Shown piece by piece: positions 32,566 to 40,468 of a stretch of 59,513 nucleotides of DNA; within the stretch, counting starts at the first letter, position 1; the number at the start of each line of letters is the position of its first letter. The stretch lies in the IMG/VR virus record IMGVR_UViG_3300048014_000052, positions 1 through 59,513 of that record. One strand, written 5' to 3'. A program made the translations under genes and the position numbers. Below the pieces are notes generated by a model. That model was not told the DNA's origin, ran no database searches, and worked only from the letters and a program-made list of their open reading frames with translations. The DNA is from a virus.

Positions 32566-33114
32566 CTAGAATGTCCAGTCGTAGGTCTGGGTCGCGCTTT
32601 CAGCGGTGGGCTCGCTGGAATCGTGTGCCGTGACGCTCACGACATAAGCCCCACCCGCTGTAGGGGTTCCCGTAATCATCAAAGTCGTGGCGTCGAAGGC
32701 TAGTCCATCGGGCAGCCCGTCCACCGTCACACTGACTGGCGCGACGCCCCCGGTCGCTTCCAGAGTAAGGCTATATGCGCTCCCCACGACCGGAGTGTCG
32801 GCGACGGCTGGACCTACGGTGAGGGGCGCGGCAGGCGGTGGCGATGCGGCTGTCACGGCCGCCTGGAGGCTGCTGGCGGCCTCTAGAAGTCCCGGCGCCA
32901 GCGCGCCCACGGCGGCATCAGAGTCGCCTTCCTGGTTGGCGAGGCTTTGGATCAGCGCGGCGGCGGCGTTCATGGCGTTGGTGGCGGCCGTTACCGCGGC
33001 CGTCAGGGCGGCCAGCCCTGGGGGTGTCGAGGCGGTCATGAAGGATCTCCCAAGGGCTATGATCTGGAGGACAACGACAGCGGCCAACAGGACGATAAGG
33101 TTATGGTGATCCAC
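32566..33114 (-). CDS. secreted or membrane-anchored Ig-like (He_PIG) protein
   Basis: From GTG 33114 the protein has 182 aa. It begins with a hydrophobic anchor (LIVLLAAVVVLQIIALG, about 6-22), then an Ala-rich helical part, then an immunoglobulin-like domain (SAYSLTLEATGGVAPVSVTV, LPDGLAFDATTLMITGTPTA) of the bacterial He_PIG type. ATG 33039 with GGGAG upstream is an alternative start that removes the anchor. In phages Ig-like domains usually decorate virions, but this gene is outside the virion operon, between two terminators. Confidence 0.6.
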   Translation of the reverse strand: MDHHNLIVLLAAVVVLQIIALGRSFMTASTPPGLAALTAAVTAATNAMNAAAALIQSLANQEGDSDAAVGALAPGLLEAASSLQAAVTAASPPPAAPLTVGPAVADTPVVGSAYSLTLEATGGVAPVSVTVDGLPDGLAFDATTLMITGTPTAGGAYVVSVTAHDSSEPTAESATQTYDWTF

Positions 33115-33185
33115 GCCCGGCCCCTTGGCTGCCAGATAAATGCTACCGGGAAATGGACAAATCTCCAATGGCTTGGGTTTAGACA

Positions 33186-33221
33186 GCAAAAAGGCCGCGC
33201 GACCCGCTCGCCGCGCGGCCT
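33186..33221 (-). terminator. intrinsic terminator of leftward operon
   Basis: On the minus strand AGGCCGCGCG pairs perfectly with CGCGCGGCCT across a 10-base loop and is followed by TTTTT. It ends the leftward operon after the gene at 33250. The next leftward gene (33114) therefore needs its own promoter. Confidence 0.9.
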
Positions 33222-33249
33222 AATGTGGCCGACTCTTCGTGGCCCGAGC

Positions 33250-33522
33250 CTAGGAGTCGGCGACCTGCTCAGCCAAGCCGTCGTTGATCTGCTGGATCGA
33301 CGCGGCGCTGGCCTGAATGCTGGCAAGCGTTTCAGCGGGCGGTGGCGTGCTGGTGTTTTCCAGCGCCGTGAGGACGCTCTGCGCAAGTTTGGTGGCGGAC
33401 ACCACCATACCGGCGATCGCGGCGCCCTCAGGGCCGGCCACGGCGGCCAGGGGGGCGATTTGCGTCACCACGTTGAGGACGCCCGAGAGCGACTGTTCAA
33501 TCTGAGTCCAGTTCGTCGCCAT
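33250..33522 (-). CDS. hypothetical helical protein
   Basis: A 90-aa protein starting MATNWTQIEQSLSGVLNVVT with TAGGAG 8 bases before ATG 33522. It holds a hydrophobic, small-residue helix (about 14-45) and an amphipathic C-terminal helix (AETLASIQASAASIQQINDG). The role is unknown. It lies directly after the holin-lipoprotein fusion gene, so a lysis-accessory role is possible. Confidence 0.6.
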   Translation of the reverse strand: MATNWTQIEQSLSGVLNVVTQIAPLAAVAGPEGAAIAGMVVSATKLAQSVLTALENTSTPPPAETLASIQASAASIQQINDGLAEQVADS

Positions 33523-33533
33523 GCAGGTTGCTC

Positions 33534-34310
33534 CTATTTGCTGGCTGCGTAGGTCGTCGGCGCCGCGGTTGTCGGCGCCGTGCATGTCGTGGGCGGCTTG
33601 CCCGCGCTGGCGGCCGATCCCACGCAGAGAAGATATTCGACCTCCGTAACCTCCTGCGCGAGCGTCGCGGAATCATTGGCCGCTACGGACGCCCGCGCGA
33701 CCGCGAGATAGCCCGAACATGAATAGTTCGGCGCCGTGCCCGTGCATGTAAGGACTTGGCCCAGCAGACCCTTGACCCTGGCCTTGGTCGCCGGAGTCAT
33801 CGTGGCCTCGTTGGCTAGGTACAGAGTCTGCAGCACGTCGTAGCCCTGTTCGATGACCTCTTCGGCCTTAGTGAGCGACGCCTGTGTGGACGATCCCGTG
33901 GTCACGGGCGTGTTCGTCGCGACTTTGCCAGCGAGCGTGGAAAGCTGAGCGCACCCGACGAGTGGCATAAAGGCGAAAAGGCCAAGCGCCGCGATCACGG
34001 CCGCGCTAGGTGGCCGGGGGCCCGTGATGAAGGCCTTAAGGTTGTTCTCAATGACCGTGACCGCGGGCGCGCCCATCCACGCCGCAAGGGTCTTCGCCGC
34101 GTTGGTGTTTTTGAAGAGGATCCACAGGACGGTGGCGAGGCCCAGCGCTGCGCCGATCCACGTGTCCGCGTCGCTTGGGTTCATCTTGCCGGCGTTGATC
34201 AGCAAAGTCGTCACGATCGCCATGATTAGCCGGATGAAGCTGGCGATGTTGAGCGGAAGGCTCGACGGAGCCTGAAAGACCGGAACGCCGGTCTCTTGGG
34301 TGTCAGACAT
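33534..34310 (-). CDS. holin-like protein fused to a lipoprotein domain
   Basis: A 258-aa protein. Residues about 20-66 hold two membrane segments (FIRLIMAIVTTLLINAG, WIGAALGLATVLWILF) like phage holins. At residues 104-120 a third hydrophobic stretch ends in the lipobox-like LVGC (Cys 120), followed by a soluble C-terminal domain. No internal ATG, GTG or TTG lies between the holin part and this lipobox, so they are one reading frame. A holin with an outer-membrane-directed spanin-like tail is one reading. A virion or channel role is not excluded. AGGGG precedes ATG 34310. Confidence 0.65.
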   Translation of the reverse strand: MSDTQETGVPVFQAPSSLPLNIASFIRLIMAIVTTLLINAGKMNPSDADTWIGAALGLATVLWILFKNTNAAKTLAAWMGAPAVTVIENNLKAFITGPRPPSAAVIAALGLFAFMPLVGCAQLSTLAGKVATNTPVTTGSSTQASLTKAEEVIEQGYDVLQTLYLANEATMTPATKARVKGLLGQVLTCTGTAPNYSCSGYLAVARASVAANDSATLAQEVTEVEYLLCVGSAASAGKPPTTCTAPTTAAPTTYAASK

Positions 34311-34737
34311 TGGAAGTCCCCTCTGTGTGGTGATCCGCCGAAGCTAGACCGAGGGGCAGGCGGAAGGAAGAGCCCCAGGTAATTTGCACGCCAGACCATG
34401 TGTCGCCGATGTCCGGGTGATGCTTGCGCCAGAAGGCTTTGAGCTCGGTCCAGTTTCCGAATCCGTCGCCTGCGGCGAACCGCTGGAGTTCTTCCCAGCG
34501 TGACAGCTCTCCCAGATTGGTCACGGCCCGATTCCGTGCAAAGTCGAAGGTGATAGCTTCGACGCGCTCGCACGTCGCAAGTCCGATGAGCCGGCAGTGT
34601 TTGGTCCGCATCCCGGTATAGAGCTGAAGCGTCTCGCCGGGGCGCGTGTGGCGCTTCCGATCATTCCGGAGCGTCTGGCGCTTTCGGCCGGCCAGGATCG
34701 GATCGGCGAATTGCTTCTGAAAGCTATATGCCACCAC
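34303..34737 (-). CDS. ASCH-domain-like protein
   Basis: A 144-aa protein with FQKQFADPILAGRKRQTLRN and a following GETLQLYTGMRTKHCRLIG: the alternating strand pattern and basic patch of ASCH/PUA-like RNA-binding domains, also found in EVE-type modified-base readers. It probably binds RNA or modified nucleotides. It overlaps the fusion gene's start by 8 nt. Confidence 0.6.
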   Translation of the reverse strand: MVAYSFQKQFADPILAGRKRQTLRNDRKRHTRPGETLQLYTGMRTKHCRLIGLATCERVEAITFDFARNRAVTNLGELSRWEELQRFAAGDGFGNWTELKAFWRKHHPDIGDTWSGVQITWGSSFRLPLGLASADHHTEGTSNV

Positions 34738-34746
34738 GGCAAACCC

Positions 34747-35019
34747 CTACAGCTCTATGATCACGCCGCCGCTGACGAGGCGCTGGGCGACGATCTGCCA
34801 GACTCCAGAGCATGCCGCCTTGGTCGGAAGCGGCGCGTCATAGACGGCGCGCCTATACCCTTCGGATATGACGACGCGGATAAGCTTTAGTCTGCGCACC
34901 TCGTCCACATTGCGCCCAGGCCACCAAGCGCGCAGGTTTGCGTTCCTGTGGTGGCGCGCGCCGTGAAATCCCGCGCTGCGCGCTTGGCTATGGCTCGCGA
35001 GAAGGAAAAGCTCGTCCAC
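34747..35019 (-). CDS. hypothetical basic protein
   Basis: A 90-aa protein beginning (GTG) DELFLLASHSQARSAGFHGA, with GAGG 7 bases upstream. It is rich in His and Arg in the first third (ARHHRNANLRAWWPGR) and beta-rich at the end (VAQRLVSGGVIIEL). It is not recognised. A nucleic-acid-binding role would fit its charge. It lies at the downstream end of the recombination operon. Confidence 0.5.
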   Translation of the reverse strand: MDELFLLASHSQARSAGFHGARHHRNANLRAWWPGRNVDEVRRLKLIRVVISEGYRRAVYDAPLPTKAACSGVWQIVAQRLVSGGVIIEL

Positions 35020-35028
35020 GCGGCGTCC

Positions 35029-35301
35029 TCAGTTCGGCTTCTCGTCCGGCGCCGCCATCAGCGTCTCGGCGATTTGCTGGATATTCGGAAGCATGATCGT
35101 CATGAGATGACGCGGCGTGACCGGCGCCGACATATTTTCCACGTGCCATCGCACGACCGCAAAGAGAGCGCCCGACGCGATGACGCCCACGTCCATGCCG
35201 CGATTACGTGCATCGGCCATCAGTGTGGTCAGGCCGATATCGACAGCCTTGGCCTGGGCGGCGATTTGGGGCGCCGTTTCCCTCCGCTCGCACTCATCCA
35301 C
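35029..35301 (-). CDS. hypothetical protein of recombination operon
   Basis: A 90-aa protein starting GTG 35301 with GAGG 6 bases before it, overlapping the upstream stop by 8 nt. It contains AVDIGLTTLMADARNRGMDV and ASGALFAVVRWHVENMSAP, a helical, moderately hydrophobic protein without charged repeats. No family recognised. Confidence 0.55.
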   Translation of the reverse strand: MDECERRETAPQIAAQAKAVDIGLTTLMADARNRGMDVGVIASGALFAVVRWHVENMSAPVTPRHLMTIMLPNIQQIAETLMAAPDEKPN

Positions 35302-36928
35302 CGTAGGCCTCGAATTCTGCGGCGATGACATCCTTCTCGTCATCGGTGAGGCGCACATATTGGGCCGCGCGAACGAGCGCTCGATAATGTTTCTGGGCCT
35401 CCTCGGGCGGCGGCTCGCACAGCAGATAGATTCGCGCATAGACCGGATCTTCGCTGGGTTTTACGGGGTCGCTGATTTCGCGCGTGCGGCGGAAGGCGGC
35501 CAGCAGGAGCGGCTTGATCGCGTCCGGATCGGCGTTGTTGTCGACCTGCCATTTCCGAACCTGAGTCACCATGGGTTTGATGTCGAGCCAGGAGCCGGCT
35601 TTTGACACGCGATCCAGGAAGGCGGCGGCGCTGTTTTTGAATGCCTCGGTTTCGTGGGGCTTGACGGGAACATCGCCATTGATCGGCATATGGTGATCCT
35701 CAAGCGCCTCATCGACGGTTTGGTAGTCGGCTGGTTGCTCCAACTCAGAGTCGATTGGCTCGGCTTCGTGATCCTGCACGATCACATATTGTTTTCCGAC
35801 AATCTCAACGCGGGCATCCGCCAGCGACGTTTCGGCATTTTTGGCCGCCTGAACGAGAGCTTCGCGCTCGGCCTCCTGGATTTCAAACCCCGCCTCGCCA
35901 TTTGGCGACGCTGCGGAGGGCGCTTTCTGGCCAGAGGTTTCCACCGCTGAAGGCGTGGACGCATCGGTGGCAGATTCCGGCGTAGGTTTGGCTTTGTCCG
36001 CAATCGGGGCAGCGCTGGCCCGCTGGCGCGTCGCCTGCGGCTTTGGGGGCGCCGGCTCCTTCGGCGCATCGCCAAACGCGGCGTCCAGACCCCGCCTGCC
36101 GATTGGCTCTCGGATCTGGGCCAGCAGTTCCTCCAGGGTCGCCTCGCCATCCCGGATGGAATTGAAGAGGCCAGCGCCCGTGTGCATCAGGTCAACGCTG
36201 ATATCTTCAAGGCCATTCACGCCCAGCAGGGTGAACACATCGGCTTGGCTGACGCCCGCCTCCTTGAACATCGCGATCATCTGCGAGCGCCGCGCGACCA
36301 GCGTCGTGGCGTCGCCGCGGCCAGCTCGATAGGCCTTGGCGTAACCATTTCCCCAGACCGCCTTTGGTACGCCCGCCAGGATGGCGTTCCGCAGCGCGAT
36401 TGACGCGGCCGCGTTGGCCGTCGTGGCGATAAGGTGCTGGGGAAACCGCACGCCCTTGGAGCTCACGATCGGCCGTCTAACCGACTTGGCCCACGCGACA
36501 TTCGTCTCAAGGTCGTGGAAAATGCCCGTGGCCTCCACGTCATCCTTGGTGACATCCGTCTGGCGCGAGGCCACGCGGGCGTTGCCCCATGACGCCAGAA
36601 CGATCTCGGCAAAGCGCGCGCTCGGGCCCTCAATGAACGAATCGACCTGCTTGCGCGCCACCTCGTCCCAGACCTTTTGGGGCCGGCGATAGACGCATGA
36701 GAGCGCCGTTTCGGCGTCCAGGGTCGCGAGGGTTTCGACAGCCCGCTGAACCTTGGTCATTGACCGCGGGTGACGCAGCGCGGTTTCAATCTGGATGTCA
36801 ATTTCGGCCCGCGTCAGGCCGCCGATCAAGGCGCCGTCGGTAACGAGAGACGGAAGCTTATCCTCGTCCATCACCTCGCCGCTGCGGACCGTCTGGCCCC
36901 TATAGACCTCTTCTTCACTCAACGGCAT
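35294..36928 (-). CDS. probable single-strand annealing / recombination protein
   Basis: A 544-aa protein. The N-terminal 235 residues (EIDIQIETALRHPRSMTKVQ, RFAEIVLASWGNARVASRQ, GIFHDLETNVAWAKSVRRPI, NAAASIALRNAILAGVPKAV) match a family widespread in phage recombination loci, paired with RecE-like exonucleases, and probably analogous to RecT. A Pro/Ala/Glu-rich linker (about 270-430) leads to a C-terminal helical domain (LDIKPMVTQVRKWQVDNNAD). The exonuclease lies upstream in the same operon. The biochemical role is inferred from context. Confidence 0.55.
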   Translation of the reverse strand: MPLSEEEVYRGQTVRSGEVMDEDKLPSLVTDGALIGGLTRAEIDIQIETALRHPRSMTKVQRAVETLATLDAETALSCVYRRPQKVWDEVARKQVDSFIEGPSARFAEIVLASWGNARVASRQTDVTKDDVEATGIFHDLETNVAWAKSVRRPIVSSKGVRFPQHLIATTANAAASIALRNAILAGVPKAVWGNGYAKAYRAGRGDATTLVARRSQMIAMFKEAGVSQADVFTLLGVNGLEDISVDLMHTGAGLFNSIRDGEATLEELLAQIREPIGRRGLDAAFGDAPKEPAPPKPQATRQRASAAPIADKAKPTPESATDASTPSAVETSGQKAPSAASPNGEAGFEIQEAEREALVQAAKNAETSLADARVEIVGKQYVIVQDHEAEPIDSELEQPADYQTVDEALEDHHMPINGDVPVKPHETEAFKNSAAAFLDRVSKAGSWLDIKPMVTQVRKWQVDNNADPDAIKPLLLAAFRRTREISDPVKPSEDPVYARIYLLCEPPPEEAQKHYRALVRAAQYVRLTDDEKDVIAAEFEAYGG

Positions 36929-37868
36929 TTGCTTGACCTTTACGGGCTCGGGACAGGGTGGTTTTGACGGACGACTCGGCGATCCATTGGACGCCGGGAA
37001 TGGCTGGGGGCGAATCCACGCGAGCCGCCCGAACCAGCATGACGTCCAGCTCGCGCTCGGTGAAATGGGGGCCAGACGGTCCGAGCGACTCGCGCAGCAC
37101 GATGAGACTTAGGACGCGAGGCGACCAGGATTCTTTGACTTTGATCGACCCGCCAGCCTGGGAGGCGCGAGGCAGCGGCGCCGGGGCGATCGCATGTTCT
37201 TCGGCTTGCTCGGCTTGATGCTGGGCCACGCGGGCGGCCTTGGCGGCCTCTTCCGCAGCGATCTGGGCGGCCTGCTCGCTTTCGTAGGTCTCGCGGAGCC
37301 GATTTTCCTCGCTGGCCGCCGGAAACGCTACCACGTTTTCGCCCGCAGGCTCCGGCGCCGGCGCGGGCTTACGCAGGGACTCTTCGGCGCCCTGCCGCGC
37401 CTTCCGGGCCGCTTCCTCGGCGTCGCGCGCGGCCTGAGCCGCCTGTTCGGCGGCGCGAGCTTCTTCTCGGGCTCGCGCGGCCGCTGCGGCGCGCGCGGCT
37501 TCCTCGGCGCGTCGACGGCCCTGCAGCCACGCGTTTGCCTTGGCGGTCGTCTGATCCATGCTGGCCTTTGCCAGAGCCTTGATGTCGTTGAACCAGCCGT
37601 CGATCCATTTCTCGCGCTCAAGATACGGCGCCTTGACCATGACGCGTGTCCGCTCGGCGTCTTGAGCGAGACGGCCGCATTTGACCGCAAACGCCGTGAT
37701 GGCATCGACGTGCGCCTGCGACGTCACCTCCTTGGGCAGCTTTCGGCGCTCGCGCTCAAGATCTGCATATGCGGTCGGCAGCTGGGCGTAGGTTTCTTCC
37801 AGCTTCGCGATGAAGATTTCTTGATCCGTGGGCGGCTGATTGTGGCCGATGCCGGCGGCGTCGCTCAT
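36915..37868 (-). CDS. coiled-coil protein of recombination module
   Basis: A 317-aa protein starting MSDAAGIGHNQPPTDQEIF, a start frequent in alphaproteobacterial phage proteins. It has KCGRLAQDAERTRVMVKAPY, then a long Ala/Glu/Arg coiled coil (about 120-200), and a C-terminal part (VLSLIVLRESLGPSG, ELDVMLVRAARVDSP). It is usually coded next to exonuclease and annealing genes. It may protect or bridge DNA ends like Gam; not proven. It overlaps the annealing-protein gene by 14 nt. Confidence 0.55.
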   Translation of the reverse strand: MSDAAGIGHNQPPTDQEIFIAKLEETYAQLPTAYADLERERRKLPKEVTSQAHVDAITAFAVKCGRLAQDAERTRVMVKAPYLEREKWIDGWFNDIKALAKASMDQTTAKANAWLQGRRRAEEAARAAAAARAREEARAAEQAAQAARDAEEAARKARQGAEESLRKPAPAPEPAGENVVAFPAASEENRLRETYESEQAAQIAAEEAAKAARVAQHQAEQAEEHAIAPAPLPRASQAGGSIKVKESWSPRVLSLIVLRESLGPSGPHFTERELDVMLVRAARVDSPPAIPGVQWIAESSVKTTLSRARKGQANAVE

Positions 37869-37888
37869 GGCTGCGTGTCCGTCTTGGC

Positions 37889-38083
37889 CTATGAGTCGGA
37901 AGGATATGGACAAAGCGCCTTGATGATTTGTTGGACGGCTCTGTCGATCTCCGACTCGTAAATGGTCATGGCTTGTGGATTGTCTTCTGGGCTTGTGCGA
38001 TCAGGCAGTTCCGCAATGAATTGACCTAGGGCGATAGCCGCCCGCTCCACCGCAGCCTCATCCGGCCAAGCATCCGCGCTCAT
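37889..38083 (-). CDS. hypothetical 64-aa protein
   Basis: Starts MSADAWPDEAAVERAAIALG and contains GQFIAELPDRTSPEDN and EIDRAVQQIIKALC. Acidic and helical. ATG 38083 overlaps the upstream stop (ATGA), which fixes the start against an in-frame GTG at 38128. Role unknown. Confidence 0.65.
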   Translation of the reverse strand: MSADAWPDEAAVERAAIALGQFIAELPDRTSPEDNPQAMTIYESEIDRAVQQIIKALCPYPSDS

Positions 38084-38322
38084 TGGTCGGGGTCCTTGGT
38101 GAGGGAGGCGAGGGCTGCTTTGACGCATTGGGGCGCATCTTCGTCTTCACTGTCTTCAAACCCACGCCAATAGGCGTCGATCATACCCTGGAGCTCTCTT
38201 TCCAACGCCTCAATCCTCGCGGCCTGGGTGCGGATGAGGGCGGCGGCAAACACATCCCTCTTTCGGGACACGCAAGCCTCCATTGCGCTTACCCATTGCT
38301 CTTGTTCTGGTGTCAGGCTCAT
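38080..38322 (-). CDS. hypothetical helical protein
   Basis: An 80-aa protein: MSLTPEQEQWVSAMEACVSR, a basic helix, then RIEALERELQGMIDAYWRGF and an acidic end. It is linked by ATGA overlaps on both sides in a chain of four genes. Not recognised. It has the look of a small regulatory partner of the exonuclease genes. Confidence 0.65.
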   Translation of the reverse strand: MSLTPEQEQWVSAMEACVSRKRDVFAAALIRTQAARIEALERELQGMIDAYWRGFEDSEDEDAPQCVKAALASLTKDPDQ

Positions 38323-38456
38323 CTTCCCGCCTCTTGCTCACGACGTGCGGCGGTGAGGAGGGCCATAAGGTCAGAGCCAGACAGGAGGCCGTAAAACCAA
38401 TTAGGGTTCACGCGCTTTTCCACCCTCGCCAGCAGGGCTTCGTGTTCGGGGGTCAT
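38319..38456 (-). CDS. 45-aa microprotein in exonuclease operon
   Basis: Reads MTPEHEALLARVEKRVNPNW then FYGLLSGSDLMALLTAARRE. ATG 38456 overlaps the exonuclease stop and its own stop overlaps the next ATG (ATGA at both ends). These overlaps are the main coding evidence. A short amphipathic helical protein of unknown role. Confidence 0.65.
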   Translation of the reverse strand: MTPEHEALLARVEKRVNPNWFYGLLSGSDLMALLTAARREQEAGR

Positions 38457-39670
38457 ATGCTCGCCACCTCCGCTTTGGCGCGCTCGTCATCCGCATATGC
38501 GCCAGCATCGACCGGCACTTCGTCGGCGATCCACGCCGGCATGACGACGCGATTGGTCTCGGTGTCGGCCGTGTAGTGGAGCGCCTCGACCGAGGCCCAG
38601 GGCGTATGAAGACCAAATCTCGCCACCGCGTCCCGATAGAACGTGATCGCCTTATGCAACTTGTTGCGGCCATAGAGATGGATCGGCGCGGGACGCAAAT
38701 CGCCCCCTTCCCCGATTTCCCACGTGTCATCCCAAAGCGGAAAGATCACCGGCGCCTGGCCCTTAGGGTCCGGCTTCTGATAGACCAGCCATAGCCAATC
38801 CCACGTCGGATTCTCGTCGGCGATCTTTTCCAGATAGCGCCGCTCCTCCAGCGAGCCGCCGAACAGCGCGCCCTCGCGAACGAGCCGATAAGCGTGTTCC
38901 CTGCCCTCGTGGTAGTCCGCGCGCTGGATATCCCAGCCATTGCGCGCCAGCACCTCGCCGACCTCATAAGTCAACGGTCGGCCACCCCAATTGCCCAGAG
39001 ATTTGAGATCCATGGTCAGGGCCGGAAACATCCGGTCAAACCGCCAACGGCGCCGAATGCCGCCCACGGTGGCAAAAACCGACACCTCGACCAAGGGAGT
39101 CGATTCCGTCTCGACCAGCAGGCGCCGGATATGGGCGTTGTCGGCGCGCTCCGGATCGACGGCGATTTCTTGCATGAGGCGCAGCATGCGGTCGTCGTGC
39201 GCCGTCACGATCGGGCGTTCGCCGGCCTCGGCCAGGAAGGCCGCCTCAATGTTCGGCCAGCAGGGAACCTCGGGAAGATTCTCGCGCATCTCGCGCGCCC
39301 ACTGTGATTTGTCGAAGCCCGATGTGCCCTTGAGATCAAAGCCTGCCTTTGCCATGGCGAGCTGCATGTCTTTCACGGTCTTGACCAAGCCCTCAAAATC
39401 ATCCGGATCGGGCTGCACCGCGAAGGCCCGGCGATAGGCGTCCAGGCCCTCCAGCATGATCGAATGCAGCGCCGACCCGTAGTTCAGGGCCTGGGACTTC
39501 TCGCGCTTACGGTGTGGATTGTAGGGCGACGACCACCACCACCCGAGTTTCCTCTTGTGGATTTTCATCCAATCGGACGACCCGCGGCATTCCTGGCGAA
39601 AGTACGTTTCGGCTGGCAGCCCCAGATAGACGCCATCGGCCAAAGGCGCGTCAAAAAGCGGCTCAGTCAT
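38453..39670 (-). CDS. RecE-like PD-(D/E)XK exonuclease
   Basis: A 405-aa protein with LPAETYFRQECRGSSDWMKI and ALNYGSALHSIMLEGLDAYR (the [GA]SALH-x-x-[ML]-x-[LE] motif), then a catalytic block FDRMFPALTMDLKSLGNWGG (the D-x(n)-D-L-K-[ST] nuclease triad) and REHAYRLVREGALFGGSLEE. This is the DUF3799/exonuclease VIII C-terminal family that resects double-strand ends for annealing. It is first in the operon with the annealing-like and coiled-coil genes. Confidence 0.8.
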   Translation of the reverse strand: MTEPLFDAPLADGVYLGLPAETYFRQECRGSSDWMKIHKRKLGWWWSSPYNPHRKREKSQALNYGSALHSIMLEGLDAYRRAFAVQPDPDDFEGLVKTVKDMQLAMAKAGFDLKGTSGFDKSQWAREMRENLPEVPCWPNIEAAFLAEAGERPIVTAHDDRMLRLMQEIAVDPERADNAHIRRLLVETESTPLVEVSVFATVGGIRRRWRFDRMFPALTMDLKSLGNWGGRPLTYEVGEVLARNGWDIQRADYHEGREHAYRLVREGALFGGSLEERRYLEKIADENPTWDWLWLVYQKPDPKGQAPVIFPLWDDTWEIGEGGDLRPAPIHLYGRNKLHKAITFYRDAVARFGLHTPWASVEALHYTADTETNRVVMPAWIADEVPVDAGAYADDERAKAEVASI

Positions 39671-40136
39671 CGGTCAGCTCGCGCGCCGCGATTTGCGCCT
39701 GAGCCCACAAGCGATTCGCCTCGGTCAAATGGCTTGGGTGAACGAACACGTTGCGCCCGCGACGCTCAAATTGAACCACGACATCCTTGTCGAGGATGCG
39801 GACCGTCGTCGTGATCGTCCTCCGGCCCGTCGCGTGATTGCGATAGCCGCCGAGCGCCTCCCAGCGCCGGACAGCCTCCTCCGATCCCCAGCAGGCGCTC
39901 GGCGCCTCGCTGTACAAGAACTTCATGATGTCGAGCGCGCATGGCAGCGTCGTGTCGTCGAGCTGCTTGAGCACATCAAACACTTGGCCATTCGCAATAA
40001 GACCGCGAAGGCCCGCGCCGGTCGGAACGCCATCGTCGACATATCGGACAAGTCCAGGACGCAGATGCGCCGGAACAGCCGACCATGCGGCTTGTCGCCA
40101 TTTGTATTTAGGCCCTAACAGCCCTGCGGTGTCCAT
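39663..40136 (-). CDS. hypothetical protein, first gene of recombination operon
   Basis: A 157-aa protein beginning MDTAGLLGPKYKWRQAAWSA, with GGAAGG 6 bases before ATG 40136. The end has GYRNHATGRRTITTTVRILD then VVVQFERRGRNVFVH, a beta-hairpin with basic residues that could bind DNA. The middle is helical. It overlaps the exonuclease start by 8 nt. No family recognised. Confidence 0.6.
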   Translation of the reverse strand: MDTAGLLGPKYKWRQAAWSAVPAHLRPGLVRYVDDGVPTGAGLRGLIANGQVFDVLKQLDDTTLPCALDIMKFLYSEAPSACWGSEEAVRRWEALGGYRNHATGRRTITTTVRILDKDVVVQFERRGRNVFVHPSHLTEANRLWAQAQIAARELTDD

Positions 40137-40149
40137 AATTGGCCTTCCC

Positions 40150-40227
40150 GATTGCGAGATCACATTAAGCCGAGCGATTTTTGCCGCGCAAGGGTTTTTT
40201 GCGTTCCGTTTTCGCTTTTATTATTAT
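40150..40227. promoter_or_regulatory. divergent promoters between recombination operon and Cro-like gene
   Basis: On the plus strand TTGCGT (40199-40204) is 17 bases from TATTAT (40222-40227), with a predicted start near 40234 and ATG at 40250. On the minus strand TTGCGC lies near 40185-40190, about 17 bases from TTAATG near 40164-40170, driving the genes at 40136 and below. An AT-rich stretch separates them. This is a typical repressor-controlled switch region. Confidence 0.65.
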
Positions 40228-40249
40228 CGCGCGCTGTTATTGATTCGGC

Positions 40250-40468
40250 ATGGCGTGTCGAACCCATGCAGATGTCATCGCGCTTTGGCCTTCAAAAGCC
40301 GAGTTCGCCCGGGCCATCGGCACGACAGGCCCGAACGTCACCATGATGGCGCGCCAGGGCATACCGCCCAAGCACTTCCAGGCCGTGGTCGATGCTGTCG
40401 CGAAAGCCGGATTTCCACCGATCACCTATGCGGAACTCACCCAAATGAAGAGGGAAAAAGATGACTGA
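40250..40468 (+). CDS. Cro-like HTH regulator
   Basis: A 72-aa protein with an HTH fold: ALWPSKAEFARAIGTTGPNV (helix 1-2), TMMARQGIPPKHFQAVVDAV (recognition and following helix). Size and context resemble Cro/YdaS-type regulators next to a divergent promoter. It probably represses the adjacent leftward promoter and itself. There is no Shine-Dalgarno and the predicted leader is about 16 nt. It overlaps the next gene by 8 nt. Confidence 0.7.
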   Translation: MACRTHADVIALWPSKAEFARAIGTTGPNVTMMARQGIPPKHFQAVVDAVAKAGFPPITYAELTQMKREKDD

